Positions 8,221-17,447 of a stretch of DNA of 64,000 bases are shown one piece after another. Under the pieces are notes generated by a model. The model was not told the origin of the DNA and searched no databases. It worked only from the letters and a program-made list of their open reading frames with translations. Positions within the stretch are counted from its first letter, which is position 1. Each line of letters begins with the position of its first letter. Position numbers and translations under genes: made by a program. Source of the stretch: Chelativorans petroleitrophicus. Lineage in GTDB: Bacteria; Pseudomonadota; Alphaproteobacteria; Rhizobiales; Rhizobiaceae. The DNA is taken from NCBI RefSeq assembly GCF_025398195.1, contig NZ_JAODNV010000008.1:183187-247186 (forward strand). The letters are read 5' to 3'.

Positions 8221-9360
8221 ATGTCGATCGGTTTGTATGTGCATATGCTCAATGCATTTTTGCTTTGCGTCCTCCTGATCCTGTCCACCAGGCAAATCGC
8301 CGGTGAAATACACCTCGTCGATACGCCGGATGCGAGAAAGTGGCATGAAGGCAATGTCCCGCTGTCGGGGGGCTTCGCGATCTTCACGGCGTTCATGGTG
8401 GCAGGCATCGGGTTTCAGCCGGGCCTTCAGATTCCATGGAATTGGGAGATTGGGCTTGGCATGCTCGTTCTGCTCGGTATGGCCGACGATCGCTGGCGTC
8501 TGCCACCGCTTCCGAGACTTGTGGTGCAAACCGTTGCCGCGCTGATCCTGCTGTCGGCGTTTCCGCGGCCGATCGATCTCGGCTCCTTCGCCGGAATGGA
8601 ACTGTGGCAGATCGCGCCCCTGCTGGGTGAGGTGATCGCGGTCCTCTTCGTGGTGGGCACCGTGAATGCCATCAACATGCTTGACGGGGTCGACGGGCTT
8701 GCCGGTGCCAGCGCGTCCGCTGCGCTCTTCTGGCTGGCTCTGATCGCCTTCCATGAAGGCGCGCAGCTTTCGGCGCTTCACGCTCTGGTGCTGCTCGCGG
8801 CCGTCTTCGGCTTTCTTCTCTTCAACCTCCGCCATCCCTGGCGAGCGAAGGCAGCGGTGTTCCTCGGCGATGGCGGAAGCCTGATGCTGGGCGCAGCACT
8901 CGCCTTCTTCATCATAAACCTGAGCACCGGCGAGCGGTCCGTCGCTTTCCCCGTCCTGCTCTGGGTGGTCATCCTTCCCATTGCGGACACGCTGAGCCTG
9001 ATCGTGCGGCGGCTTGCCAGCGGACGAAGCCCGTTTTCCGGCGACCGCAGCCACCTGCATCATCTCCTGATCGACGCCGGCTTTTCGCCTGCCATTACCA
9101 CCGCGCTGATTTCGGGTGCTTCCGCTCTGTGCGGCGCTGTCGCCTATTGCGGTGTGGTTTTCGGCCTGCCCGACGATCTGATGCTGGCCGGCCTTGTCGT
9201 CCCGCTCTGCGTGCATGCCGCGCTCGTGCACCATCTGCAGACACACCGGCTCGAAGCACCGGCTGAGGCTTACGAGCTGAGGCTTCGGGCAGCTCACGCC
9301 TATCAGCCTGCCACGTCCGGCGGCGGTCACGAACCGCCGGCCGCAGCAGCCAATCCATGA
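8221..9360 (+). CDS. WecA/MraY-family undecaprenyl-phosphate sugar-1-phosphate transferase
   Basis: The 379-residue polytopic membrane enzyme starts polysaccharide synthesis by transferring a sugar-1-phosphate, often GlcNAc-1-P, from a UDP-sugar to undecaprenyl phosphate. About 10-11 hydrophobic segments alternate with the conserved cytoplasmic loops: 'MADDRWRLPP' with the acidic pair near residue 87, 'NAINMLDGVDGLAG' near residue 145, 'FLGDGGSLMLG' near residue 218, and 'GDRSHLHHLLI', the HxHH-type motif, near residue 275. The C-terminus is a short hydrophilic tail. GAGGGCGG precedes ATG 8221. It heads the rightward run of glycosyltransferase, YdcF and acyltransferase genes. WecA-like specificity is inferred. 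Confidence 0.9.
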   Translation: MSIGLYVHMLNAFLLCVLLILSTRQIAGEIHLVDTPDARKWHEGNVPLSGGFAIFTAFMVAGIGFQPGLQIPWNWEIGLGMLVLLGMADDRWRLPPLPRLVVQTVAALILLSAFPRPIDLGSFAGMELWQIAPLLGEVIAVLFVVGTVNAINMLDGVDGLAGASASAALFWLALIAFHEGAQLSALHALVLLAAVFGFLLFNLRHPWRAKAAVFLGDGGSLMLGAALAFFIINLSTGERSVAFPVLLWVVILPIADTLSLIVRRLASGRSPFSGDRSHLHHLLIDAGFSPAITTALISGASALCGAVAYCGVVFGLPDDLMLAGLVVPLCVHAALVHHLQTHRLEAPAEAYELRLRAAHAYQPATSGGGHEPPAAAANP

Positions 9361-9369
9361 GGATGCCCG

Positions 9370-10200
9370 ATGAGCATATCCGTTCTCATCATGACATGGA
9401 ACGAAGAGGTCAACCTGCCTGCCTGCCTGGAATCCGTCTCATGGAGCGACGACATCGTGGTGCTCGACTCCTTCAGCACGGACCACACCGTGGAGATCGC
9501 CCGGGCGGCGGGCGCCCGCGTGATCAAGCGCAAATACGACTCGGAAGACCGGCAGCGCATGTTCGGGCTGACCAAGATCAAGTTCAAATATCCCTGGGTC
9601 TACACGCCCGATGCCGACGAAGTTACGCCGGAAGACCTGCGCGACGAGATGCTGGCGATCGCTGCCGATCCCACCCGCCCCGAGGCCATGTTCAAGGCGC
9701 GCTACAAGAACATGTTCCTCGGCAAGTGGATACGCCATAGCAGCCTCTATCCCACCTGGATCACGCGCATGGTGCGGCCGGATCGCGTGCGCTTCGAGCG
9801 GCAGGTGCATTCGGTGTGCGTGCCGGACGGCCCCGTGGGACATCTGAAATCCCATTTCATCCACTACAGCTTCAACAAGGGCATCGAGGCCTGGTACGAC
9901 AAGCACAACCGCTACTCAAGCGTGGAGGCGCGCCTTGCAGCAAGCCGCGCCGCCACGAAAATCGACTGGACCGACCTTTTCAGCAAGCAGCCCGACGCCA
10001 GACGGCGTGGGCTGAAGAGCCTGGCCTACCACCTGCCCTTCCGGCCCACGCTGCGCTTTCTCTACATGTATGTGCTGCGCGGCGGCTTCCTCGACGGCTG
10101 GCCGGGCTATGTCTATTGCCGCCTGATCTCCGGCTATGAATTCATGATCGTGCTGAAGACGGCGGAGTTGCGCAGGCGCGAGCGCGGGCTGCAGGTATGA
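9370..10200 (+). CDS. GT2-family glycosyltransferase, lipopolysaccharide-core (WaaE/KdtX) type
   Basis: This 276-residue GT-A enzyme begins 'ISVLIMTWNEEVNLPACLES', followed by 'DDIVVLDSFSTDHTVEIA' with the donor-binding Asp near residue 37. 'WVYTPDADEVTPEDL' near residue 77 contains the DADE metal-binding motif typical of the WaaE/KdtX beta-1,4-glucosyltransferase group. Residues 150-250 form the helical acceptor part. The gene lies 9 bp after the initiating transferase, and its stop overlaps the next start as ATGA. It may therefore add the second sugar of the lipid-linked repeat. The sugar is not determined by the motif. Confidence 0.88.
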   Translation: MSISVLIMTWNEEVNLPACLESVSWSDDIVVLDSFSTDHTVEIARAAGARVIKRKYDSEDRQRMFGLTKIKFKYPWVYTPDADEVTPEDLRDEMLAIAADPTRPEAMFKARYKNMFLGKWIRHSSLYPTWITRMVRPDRVRFERQVHSVCVPDGPVGHLKSHFIHYSFNKGIEAWYDKHNRYSSVEARLAASRAATKIDWTDLFSKQPDARRRGLKSLAYHLPFRPTLRFLYMYVLRGGFLDGWPGYVYCRLISGYEFMIVLKTAELRRRERGLQV

Positions 10201-10859
10201 GGAGCGCTGCCGGGAGACGTTCCCGCTCCATCGCGTTCGCCGCGGTGCTCGTCTCCGGTTTCCTGTTCACGGCCTATCTCGCAGCGATTGCCCTGTCCGA
10301 GGATCTTCTGACGGAACTCGGCGCGCCGGAGCAGGCCGACGCGCTGGTGGTTCTGGGCGGAGACGGGCCGCCGCGTGCCGCCAAGGCCGCGCGGCTCTGG
10401 CTTGCCGGATCGGCTCCGGCCATCAGGGTCGCGGGCCAGGGTGATTGCAATGCAATCCGCGACACGATCATCGCGGCCGGCGTGCCCGCCAGCGCAATCT
10501 CGGTCGAATGCCTTTCGCGCAACACGTGGGAAAATGCGCTCAACACCGTGCCTTTTGCGGACAAGGCCGGGCTCCGCTCCGGTATCCTGGTGACGAGCTG
10601 GTTTCACTCCAAGCGCGCGCTTGAGACATTCCGCGCGCTTTGCCCCGGCGTTTCGTGGTCCTCCGTACCGACGGCCGCGCCGAACCTCCTTGCAACCGCC
10701 TTTGGCCAGTATGGGCGGTATGTTGCCATGGAATACGTGAAACTTGCCGCTTACCGCCTGCGGATCGCCCTGTTCGCAGACCGCAGAACACATAGGGGCG
10801 CATGCGCTGGCACTCCCTCTGACGCCGATCCGCCTTACGGCAGCCATGCGATAGGATAG
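10197..10859 (+). CDS. YdcF-family (DUF218) membrane-anchored protein
   Basis: The 220-residue protein has one N-terminal transmembrane segment (about residues 11-33) followed by a DUF218/YdcF domain. Family features are 'ADALVVLGGDG' near residue 48, 'SRNTWENALNT' near residue 107 and 'GILVTSWFHSKRA' near residue 130. The family includes SanA and ElyC, envelope proteins linked to polysaccharide or undecaprenyl-phosphate metabolism; no catalytic activity is firmly established for it. The start overlaps the stop of the preceding glycosyltransferase by 4 bp, so expression is coupled. The domain probably faces the periplasm. Confidence 0.8.
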   Translation: MRSAAGRRSRSIAFAAVLVSGFLFTAYLAAIALSEDLLTELGAPEQADALVVLGGDGPPRAAKAARLWLAGSAPAIRVAGQGDCNAIRDTIIAAGVPASAISVECLSRNTWENALNTVPFADKAGLRSGILVTSWFHSKRALETFRALCPGVSWSSVPTAAPNLLATAFGQYGRYVAMEYVKLAAYRLRIALFADRRTHRGACAGTPSDADPPYGSHAIG

Positions 10860-10876
10860 CCGGGAGCCCGGAGCCC

Positions 10877-11464
10877 ATGTCCCTGCACTCTTCCCATCGG
10901 ACGGCGCCCCTTGCAAAGGGCGTGCTCCCGCGCCTCGGCGGGCCGACTTTCGCCCTGCGGCACCGTGTTTTGCGCCTTCTATGGTCGCTTTCCTGGCTCG
11001 CCTTCGCGCGCTGGACTCCTCCGGTCTTCCAGCCCTTACGGCGCGCGCTTCTGAGCCTGTTCGGCGCACGTATTCATCCGACGGCCATCGTGCGCAGCAG
11101 CGCGCGAATCTGGTGGCCTGGGAACCTGGTGATGGGCGCCCACGCGTCGCTCGGCCCCGGTGTCATCTGCTACAACGTGGCCGAAATCGTCCTCGAGGAT
11201 TTCGCCATCGTCTCGCAGCGCGCCCATCTGTGCACGGGCACGCACGACATTGACGATCCCGATTTCCCGCTGAAGGCGCGCCCGATCCATATTGGCCGGA
11301 ATGCCTGGATCGCGGCCGAGGCTTTCGTCGGCCCTGGCGTGACGGCGGAAGAGGGCTCCGTTCTGGGCGCGCGGGGCGTTGCCTTCCGAGATCTCAAGCA
11401 GTGGACGGTCTATGCGGGAAATCCGGCCTGCCCGAAGAGAGAGCGCCGCCGCTCCGCGACCTGA
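10877..11464 (+). CDS. hexapeptide-repeat acyltransferase, WcaF/colanic-acid type
   Basis: The 195-residue protein belongs to the left-handed beta-helix acyltransferases such as WcaF and CysE-like O-acetyltransferases. After a basic amphipathic N-terminus (to about residue 60), hexapeptide rungs run from about residue 68 to 165: 'HPTAIVRSSARIWWPGNL', then 'GPGVICYNVAEIVLEDFA'. The catalytic His is probably in 'LCTGTHDIDDPDFP' near residue 117. It probably O-acetylates a sugar in the polymer using acetyl-CoA. GGAGCCC lies just before the ATG. The last 55 bp overlap the 3' end of the opposing glycosyltransferase gene. Confidence 0.87.
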   Translation: MSLHSSHRTAPLAKGVLPRLGGPTFALRHRVLRLLWSLSWLAFARWTPPVFQPLRRALLSLFGARIHPTAIVRSSARIWWPGNLVMGAHASLGPGVICYNVAEIVLEDFAIVSQRAHLCTGTHDIDDPDFPLKARPIHIGRNAWIAAEAFVGPGVTAEEGSVLGARGVAFRDLKQWTVYAGNPACPKRERRRSAT

Positions 11465-12621
11465 GCCTCGGCCATGCGACGGTAAAGCCTCGCCATATCC
11501 AGGGCTATGGTGTCCCAGTTGAAGCGGCTAATGGCGAGCCGCCTGGCGCTCGCGCTCATTAAAAGGCGTTCGCTCTCGTCCATGGCGAAAAGGCATTCCA
11601 GCCCTTCCGCGATTCCCTCCTCGTGGGCGCTAATCTGCAGGGCCGCGCCGGCGGCGAAACCTTCGGGAAGATTGCATTGCGCCGTAAGAAGCGCCGGCAG
11701 GCCGGAGGCAAAGGCCTCGAGCGCCGCCATGGGCAATCCTTCGCTGACGGAAGGAAGGATGAAGGCATCGGCCGCGGCATAGGCCGCAGCCCTTGCTTCG
11801 CCATAGGCGGGACCGGCAAGGTGAACCGATGCGCCGCAGTTCCGTGCCTCGATCTCCTGGCGCAGGCGCCGTTCATAGGATTCATCGACGGGCCCCACAA
11901 TCACCAGCCGCCACGCCCCGTCTCCCCTGCTGGAGCGGGCGAAAGCGCGGATCAGTTCAAGCACGCGCTTCTTGGGCGTAACGCGACCCAGGAAAAGTAG
12001 CACCTTGCTTTCCGGCGGCAGCATTTTGCGCCAGGGCGGCCGCTCAAAGGAGACGAAGGGGAAATCCACCCCGTTCGGAAGCACGGCAATAGGACCGGTA
12101 AAACCGGCAGCCTCGATTGCTTCTTTCTCCGCCTCGCAGAGCGCATGCAGGCAGGTGGCGTTGCGCAGATGGGCGTTCTCATAAAGAAGGCCCGCAAGGC
12201 GCTTCTTCCACCGGGCGTTTCGCAGCGCCCATGGGTCGAGCATGCCGTGCGGGCTTACGACATAGGGCCGGCCGCTCCTCTGTGCCCACCGCCGCGCGGC
12301 AACCGAAAGATACATCCACAGTCCATGCACGTGCAGAAGATCAATGTCGCGCGCCTCAAGCCCGTCCACGAGCCCTGGCGCGTAGCCGAACGCGGTCGGT
12401 CCGCGCGCGGCGAAGAGATGCACCGGAATGTCCCCGAAATCGACTCGATCCCCTTCGCCCCTGAGGCTGAAGATTTCGACCGAGATATCGGAAATCCGGC
12501 TGAGGGCGAGCGAAAGGGAGCGGAGGGCCTCGATCACGCCGCCTCCCGTGACGGAGACCGTGCCGATGAGCATCCCGATTCTCAGACGTCTCGCAGCGGA
12601 TTTCGGATCGTGCATCATCAT
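11410..12621 (-). CDS. GT4-family glycosyltransferase
   Basis: The 403-residue protein is a GT-B enzyme. The N-terminal domain has the glycine-rich 'GTVSVTGGGVIEALRSL' near residue 18 and 'LLHVHGLWMYLSVAARRW' near residue 95. The C-terminal donor domain has 'LLFLGRVTPKKRVLELI' near residue 208 and 'LPSVSEGLPMAALEAFA', the E-x7-E region, near residue 300. It is the last of three leftward glycosyltransferase genes joined by 4-bp overlaps (start 12621, upstream stop 12618). Its 3' end overlaps the acyltransferase gene by 55 bp tail to tail. Sugar specificity is unknown. Confidence 0.9.
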   Translation of the reverse strand: MMMHDPKSAARRLRIGMLIGTVSVTGGGVIEALRSLSLALSRISDISVEIFSLRGEGDRVDFGDIPVHLFAARGPTAFGYAPGLVDGLEARDIDLLHVHGLWMYLSVAARRWAQRSGRPYVVSPHGMLDPWALRNARWKKRLAGLLYENAHLRNATCLHALCEAEKEAIEAAGFTGPIAVLPNGVDFPFVSFERPPWRKMLPPESKVLLFLGRVTPKKRVLELIRAFARSSRGDGAWRLVIVGPVDESYERRLRQEIEARNCGASVHLAGPAYGEARAAAYAAADAFILPSVSEGLPMAALEAFASGLPALLTAQCNLPEGFAAGAALQISAHEEGIAEGLECLFAMDESERLLMSASARRLAISRFNWDTIALDMARLYRRMAEAQVAERRRSLFGQAGFPA

Positions 12622-13874
12622 GCCGCCGCGAGAGGCTCCTCACCGGCCGGGACCGGTTCCGAATCGAGCGCGGCCAGAAGCCGCCGCCCATAGGCATCAA
12701 GATCGTGCGCAGCCGCGCTCTTGCGGGCTTCCTCGCCCATGGCACGGCGCAGCTCGCTGTCGCGGGCAAGCGTTTCGAGGCGCGCATACATGGCATCGGT
12801 ATCGCCTGCCGGGCAGATGAAGCCGTCCACTCCGTCACGAACTACACTCCCGGCGTTCGGAGTCGTGACGACCGGCAGGCCGGCCGCGAGCGCCTCATAG
12901 ACGACCGTAGCCGATCCCTCGCAAACGGAAGGCAGGAAGAACACATCCGCCCAGGCATAATGGCGCGCAATCTCCGCGCGCGGGGTCGGACCGGCCAGAT
13001 CGAGGCTGCGCCGAAGCTGTTCCGCTATGGCGCGCGGCAGCACCGCGGGCCCAACCATCCGGAACTCGGCAAGGCCGGCCAGCCGGCGCGCCGCTTCCAG
13101 CACATAGGGCGATCCCTTGCGCAGCCCGACAGCCCCAACGGTGAGCACACGGAGCGGCCCGGAATGCGGCGCACGTTGCCCAGGAACGGCAGCAGGCGCA
13201 TCGACGCCATAGGGCACGATCACGCAGCGCTCCACCGGGCCCCCGACGGCGCCCACGCCGTCGCGGACGAAAGCCGAGGGGCAGATGATGATATCCGCCA
13301 CGTCCCACTCGGCCCTTTCCCGCGCGGCGAACTCGCTTGCCCATGGGTCCGGCCCGAGGCTTTCAGCCCATTCCGGATGCCGCGCCACCTCGTCGGACAC
13401 GAGCCTGTCCACCACCATGCGCGGCGCGATGATCTGCTCCACCGCGGTGCGCAGACCCTGCTTTCTTGCCGCATCGAGCTGTTCCAGACACTCGCCGCTC
13501 ATGCCGTAGAACCCGGCGGCCTTTCCAAAGCCATGCCGGATGACGTTGCGGGAAAAGCTTCGGCCTGCCTCAAGCGCAGCGCGCGTATCTCCCGCGCGTG
13601 TGGGAACCACCATCCTGTGCAGCACGGATGCGAGGCCCAGCCCCTCGAAGCAGACGATCCGGTCCGGAGGAATGTCTCGCGGCACCCTTCCCTTGAGCCT
13701 GCGCAAGGCAGCCGGAAGCATGGCAGGCGGCAGATGCGCAAGGGCGCGCGGCCAGCCCTTGACCGCGCAGATATCGGTGTAAAGCCGCTCCAGCCGGCCG
13801 GCCCGGTAAAGCATTCTGGGCACCGCGTAGTGCATGCGGGCGCCAAGCTGGCTGACAACGAAACTGCCGCTCAC
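12618..13874 (-). CDS. GT4-family glycosyltransferase
   Basis: A 418-residue GT-B enzyme. The N-terminus is divergent ('VVSQLGARMHYAVPRMLYRA'). The C-terminal half has the usual GT4 elements: 'RVLTVGAVGLRKGSPYVLEA' near residue 245 and 'LPSVCEGSATVVYEALAAG' near residue 325, where the conserved Glu pair binds the donor nucleotide. 'ADIIICPSAFVRDGV' near residue 195 is the typical inter-domain strand. It overlaps both neighbours by 4 bp, so the three enzymes are probably translated together and act on the same oligosaccharide. The sugar transferred is not known. Confidence 0.9.
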   Translation of the reverse strand: MSGSFVVSQLGARMHYAVPRMLYRAGRLERLYTDICAVKGWPRALAHLPPAMLPAALRRLKGRVPRDIPPDRIVCFEGLGLASVLHRMVVPTRAGDTRAALEAGRSFSRNVIRHGFGKAAGFYGMSGECLEQLDAARKQGLRTAVEQIIAPRMVVDRLVSDEVARHPEWAESLGPDPWASEFAARERAEWDVADIIICPSAFVRDGVGAVGGPVERCVIVPYGVDAPAAVPGQRAPHSGPLRVLTVGAVGLRKGSPYVLEAARRLAGLAEFRMVGPAVLPRAIAEQLRRSLDLAGPTPRAEIARHYAWADVFFLPSVCEGSATVVYEALAAGLPVVTTPNAGSVVRDGVDGFICPAGDTDAMYARLETLARDSELRRAMGEEARKSAAAHDLDAYGRRLLAALDSEPVPAGEEPLAAA

Positions 13875-15133
13875 GTTCCGGCCCCCAGCGGCAGCGAGGC
13901 CGCGCGCGATTGATGGTTCTGGGGCAGAAGGGGCGCGACGGCATTGCGCCAGCGCGCGACACCATGGGGAAGCGTAAAGTCGCTCTCCAGAAGCCGCCGC
14001 GCGCGTTCCCCCATGGTCTGGCAGAGGACTGGCGAACTCTTCAATCTCAGGATGGCGGCGGCAAGCCCCTCCGCGTCTCCTGGCGACACGGTCTCGCCGC
14101 AGGCACCCTTGCGCAGCAGCGTGGCGACCTCTCCGTTCTCATCACCGATGAAGATGGCCGGCCGTCCCGCCGCAAGTACGCCGTAGAATTTGCTGGGCAC
14201 AATACAGTATTCCAGCGCCGGCAGAAGCGAGACGATGTGCAGATCGGCCGCACTCAGGCTTTGCGCGAGTACTTCGCTCGGCTGGAAGGGCTTGAAGATG
14301 ACGTTTCCGAGCCCGCGCCGGGCCGCCTCTTTCCGCACCGCCGTGTGCTGCTTTCCCTGACCGATGAGCAGGAAGCGGATGTCGGGATGATCCTGCAGCC
14401 TTTCGGCGGCCCCAATTAGGGTGGCGAATTCGTGCGCGCGGCCGAAATTGCCCGAATAGCCGACGACGAAGGCTCCCTCCAGTCCCCATTCGCGGCGCAG
14501 CGGGTTCTCCGCCGGGGGAACCGGCCGGATTTCCTCGCCATTGGACCAGTGATGGACGGTTACGAAACGCTGGGGGTCGCTGCTGCGCTCCGACAGGTAG
14601 CGCGTCATGGCCGCGATGGGGCTGATCGTAAGATCGGCCCTGTCGAGCGACCGGTTGCGCAGGCGCAGGGTAAGCGCGCCCAGCAGGCCCTCCCTCGGCA
14701 GCATGCCGAGTTCCATCGCCGTTTCGGGGAACAGGTCCATGACCCAGTTCACCATCCTGCCTCCGCGCAGGCGGACGGGCCCGGCGGCCGTTACGGACAG
14801 AAGCGGCGGGTCGGTGCAAACCACGCAGATGTCGCCGCGTCTCGTATGGGAAAGCCACCAGGCCGCCGCGGAGAGGTGGAAGGTCGCATAATCGGCCGCG
14901 CGTCCGGCAACACCGCTTCTGCCGAAGGAAGAGGTCCAGATGCGCCTGACGTCCACGCCCTCGATCGTCTCGCGCGCCGGCAGGCGGACCTCCTGTCTGT
15001 CATGGAAGTGCCTGCTGGCCAGCGCCGTAACCTCGATGCCCTCCGCTGCCAGCGCGAAGGCAAGGCTGGAGACCATGCGGCTCGTCGCCGACTGATCGGG
15101 GAAGAAATAGCGGTTGGCAAATATGATCCTCAT
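13871..15133 (-). CDS. GT4-family glycosyltransferase, WbuB-like
   Basis: I take ATG 15133 as the start because the protein then begins 'MRIIFANRYFFPDQSATSRM', the usual WbuB-like N-terminus; an ATG at 15199 would add 22 unrelated residues. The resulting 420-residue GT-B protein has 'DLFPETAMELGML' near residue 120, 'FVVGYSGNFGRAHEFATLI' near residue 210, and a donor site in 'LPALEYCIVPSKFYGVLAAG' near residue 300. WbuB-type enzymes transfer N-acetyl-aminodeoxysugars such as L-FucNAc in O-antigens; this specificity is only suggested. It is the first gene of the three-gene leftward run and is divergent from gmd. Confidence 0.88.
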   Translation of the reverse strand: MRIIFANRYFFPDQSATSRMVSSLAFALAAEGIEVTALASRHFHDRQEVRLPARETIEGVDVRRIWTSSFGRSGVAGRAADYATFHLSAAAWWLSHTRRGDICVVCTDPPLLSVTAAGPVRLRGGRMVNWVMDLFPETAMELGMLPREGLLGALTLRLRNRSLDRADLTISPIAAMTRYLSERSSDPQRFVTVHHWSNGEEIRPVPPAENPLRREWGLEGAFVVGYSGNFGRAHEFATLIGAAERLQDHPDIRFLLIGQGKQHTAVRKEAARRGLGNVIFKPFQPSEVLAQSLSAADLHIVSLLPALEYCIVPSKFYGVLAAGRPAIFIGDENGEVATLLRKGACGETVSPGDAEGLAAAILRLKSSPVLCQTMGERARRLLESDFTLPHGVARWRNAVAPLLPQNHQSRAASLPLGAGT

Positions 15134-15412
15134 GGAAAGCGCCCGCCTGCAGCTCATCAAGACTGTTACAGTTGAGCGAACAGGCCTCAAGCACCGCAAA
15201 GGTGGTAATCGCTCGCACGCCGCTGCAGCCGGCCTACGCCTTCCGGGGAGCCACCTTAGCCGTTCCCGCTTGCGGGTTTATGCCCCGCATTGCCGCCCAC
15301 ACCCTTTCAGCCGACCGGGCCTGATCGCTTTGCGATATTTCAGGGGCGGACCGGAGAGGCCAGACTGCAGGCAAATGGCTGTATCCCACGGCCTGCAGAT
15401 CCCGGGGTGGCA
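15134..15412. promoter_or_regulatory. divergent promoter region between the glycosyltransferase run and gmd
   Basis: This 279-bp gap separates two divergent operons and must hold promoters for both. I see no gene, strong palindrome or clear -35/-10 pair. GGGGTGG directly before the gmd ATG serves as its ribosome-binding site. Confidence 0.35.
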
Positions 15413-16486
15413 ATGGCGGACAAGACAGCACTCATCATCGGCGTGACCGGTCAGGACGGCGCCTATCTCAGCGAGCTTCTGCTTTCCAAAGGCTACACGG
15501 TCCACGGCCTCAAGCGGCGGTCCTCATCCTTCAACACCGCGCGTGTCGATCATCTCTATCGGGACCCGCACGAGGCCGAAACGCGCTTCTTCCTGCATTA
15601 CGGCGACCTAACGGACGCGACAAATCTTTGCCGCGTCATACAGGAAATCCAGCCGGACGAGATCTACAACCTGGGCGCCCAGAGCCATGTGCAGGTGAGC
15701 TTCGAAACGCCCGAATACACGGCCAATGCCGATGCTCTGGGCACGCTTCGGCTGCTCGAGGCGTTGCGCATCCTGAAGATGGGCGACCGCTGCCGCTTCT
15801 ATCAGGCGTCAACCTCGGAACTGTTCGGCGGCTCGGGCATCCTGCCCCAGAACGAACTCACGCCCTTTGCGCCGCGCAGCCCCTATGCGACCGCGAAGCT
15901 CTACGCCTACTGGATTACGGTCAATTACCGGGAGGCCTACGGTTTCCATGCCTCGAACGGCATCCTGTTCAACCACGAAAGCCCCATACGCGGGGAAACC
16001 TTCGTCACCCGCAAGATCACCCGCGCTGTCGCGGCCATCGAGCGGGGAATCCAGAAGAAGCTGCGCCTGGGAAACCTCGATGCCCGCCGCGACTGGGGGC
16101 ACGCGCGCGACTATGTGGAAGGCATGTGGCGCATCCTTCAGCAGGACGAGCCGGACGACTTCGTGCTGGCGACGGGGGAGACCCATACGGTGCGCGAATT
16201 CGTCGAGAAGGCCTTCGCCGTCGTCGATCGCAGGATCGAATGGACAGGGCGCGGCGTGGACGAGAAGGGCATAGATGCCCGTTCGGGCGAGGAACTGATC
16301 GAGATCGATCCCCGCTATTTCAGGCCGAACGAAGTGGATTTCCTGCTGGGCGACGCCACGAAAGCCAGAACCCGCCTCGGTTGGACGCACCGCGTACCCT
16401 TCGAGGCGCTGGTTTCCGAAATGGTCGAGGCCGACCTGAGAGCGGTGATGCGGGAGGTGGGGCGCAATGACTTTGAGGGCTATTGA
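15413..16486 (+). CDS. gmd: GDP-mannose 4,6-dehydratase
   Basis: The 357-residue short-chain dehydrogenase converts GDP-D-mannose to GDP-4-keto-6-deoxy-D-mannose, the first step to GDP-L-fucose. The NADP-binding motif '[15 protein letters not shown]' starts near residue 10. '[17 protein letters not shown]' is typical of Gmd. The catalytic region contains 'QASTSELFG' and '[21 protein letters not shown]' with the Tyr-x3-Lys pair near residue 160. '[18 protein letters not shown]' confirms the family. The start is ATG 15413 after GGGGTGG; the longer upstream frame is not family-like. It overlaps the next gene by 20 bp, so the two steps are co-expressed. GDP-mannose would come from ManC at 42072. 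Confidence 0.96.
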   Translation: MADKTALIIGVTGQDGAYLSELLLSKGYTVHGLKRRSSSFNTARVDHLYRDPHEAETRFFLHYGDLTDATNLCRVIQEIQPDEIYNLGAQSHVQVSFETPEYTANADALGTLRLLEALRILKMGDRCRFYQASTSELFGGSGILPQNELTPFAPRSPYATAKLYAYWITVNYREAYGFHASNGILFNHESPIRGETFVTRKITRAVAAIERGIQKKLRLGNLDARRDWGHARDYVEGMWRILQQDEPDDFVLATGETHTVREFVEKAFAVVDRRIEWTGRGVDEKGIDARSGEELIEIDPRYFRPNEVDFLLGDATKARTRLGWTHRVPFEALVSEMVEADLRAVMREVGRNDFEGY

Positions 16487-17447
16487 TCCAGAGGTGACGC
16501 TCGCGGGCAAGCGCGTCTGGGTGGCAGGCCACACCGGGCTGGTCGGGTCCGCCATTGTGCGTCGGCTCGCCCGGGAAGACTGCCATATCCTCGCTCAGAC
16601 CCACGAGGAACTGGACCTCACGCGCCAGGCACCGACGGAAGCGTGGATGCGGGAAAACCGCCCCGAAATCGTCTTCGTCGCGGCGGCGCGCGTGGGCGGC
16701 ATCGGCGCCAACGCACGCTTTCCCACCGAATTTCTCTACGAGAATGCGGCGATCGCGCTCAACATAATAAAGACGGCCCATGAGATCGGTGTGGAGAAGC
16801 TGCTTTATCTGGGGTCAAGCTGCATCTATCCGCGCGCCGCGCCGCAGCCCATCAGCGAGGATGCGCTGCTGACGGGGCCGCTGGAATCCACGAACGAGGC
16901 CTACGCGGTTGCCAAAATTCTGGGCCTGAAGCTCGCGGAAGCGTTCAACCGCCAATACGGGTGCAACTTCGTCACGGCCATGCCGACCAACCTCTATGGG
17001 CCGAATGACAATTTCGATCCCGAGACGTCCCACGTCCTGCCTGCGCTGTTGCGCAAGATTCATGAGGCGAAAGTGGCCGGCTGGCCGAGCGTGTCCCTGT
17101 GGGGTACGGGGTCGCCCTTGCGCGAATTTCTCCATGTGGACGATCTGGCGGATGCCTGCGTTTTCATCGTGAAGCACTATAACGATCACCGCCCGATCAA
17201 TATCGGCACCGGGCGGGAAATCTCGATCCGCGATCTGGCCCGGCTCGTCGCGCAGGTGGTGGGATATGCGGGCGAACTGCGGTTCGACACCACCAAGCCC
17301 GACGGCACGCCGCGCAAGCTGGTCGACAGCACACGGTTGCGGGCCATGGGCTGGCGCCCGGTGATCGGGCTCGAGGAAGGCTTGCGCGATCTCTATCAGC
17401 GTTGGCGTGCGATGGAAGACGTTCCCGTCGCCGCGGTTTCGCGCTGA
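16467..17447 (+). CDS. fcl: GDP-L-fucose synthase
   Basis: The 326-residue epimerase/reductase turns GDP-4-keto-6-deoxymannose into GDP-L-fucose with NADPH. It has '[19 protein letters not shown]' near residue 18, '[21 protein letters not shown]' near residue 70, the catalytic Ser in '[11 protein letters not shown]' near residue 113, and Tyr/Lys in '[14 protein letters not shown]' near residue 145. The start overlaps gmd by 20 bp. Its 3' end overlaps that of the opposing ExoF-like gene by 52 bp. With gmd it makes L-fucose (or a derivative) a likely sugar of the exported polymer. Confidence 0.95.
   Translation: MTLRAIDPEVTLAGKRVWVAGHTGLVGSAIVRRLAREDCHILAQTHEELDLTRQAPTEAWMRENRPEIVFVAAARVGGIGANARFPTEFLYENAAIALNIIKTAHEIGVEKLLYLGSSCIYPRAAPQPISEDALLTGPLESTNEAYAVAKILGLKLAEAFNRQYGCNFVTAMPTNLYGPNDNFDPETSHVLPALLRKIHEAKVAGWPSVSLWGTGSPLREFLHVDDLADACVFIVKHYNDHRPINIGTGREISIRDLARLVAQVVGYAGELRFDTTKPDGTPRKLVDSTRLRAMGWRPVIGLEEGLRDLYQRWRAMEDVPVAAVSR

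Noticed and set aside
8176..9330. Long minus-strand open frame (384 codons) opposite the initiating transferase
   Set aside because: It is charged and low-complexity, with no domain, and lies wholly antisense to a gene with clear WecA/MraY motifs. GC-rich third positions commonly open such frames.
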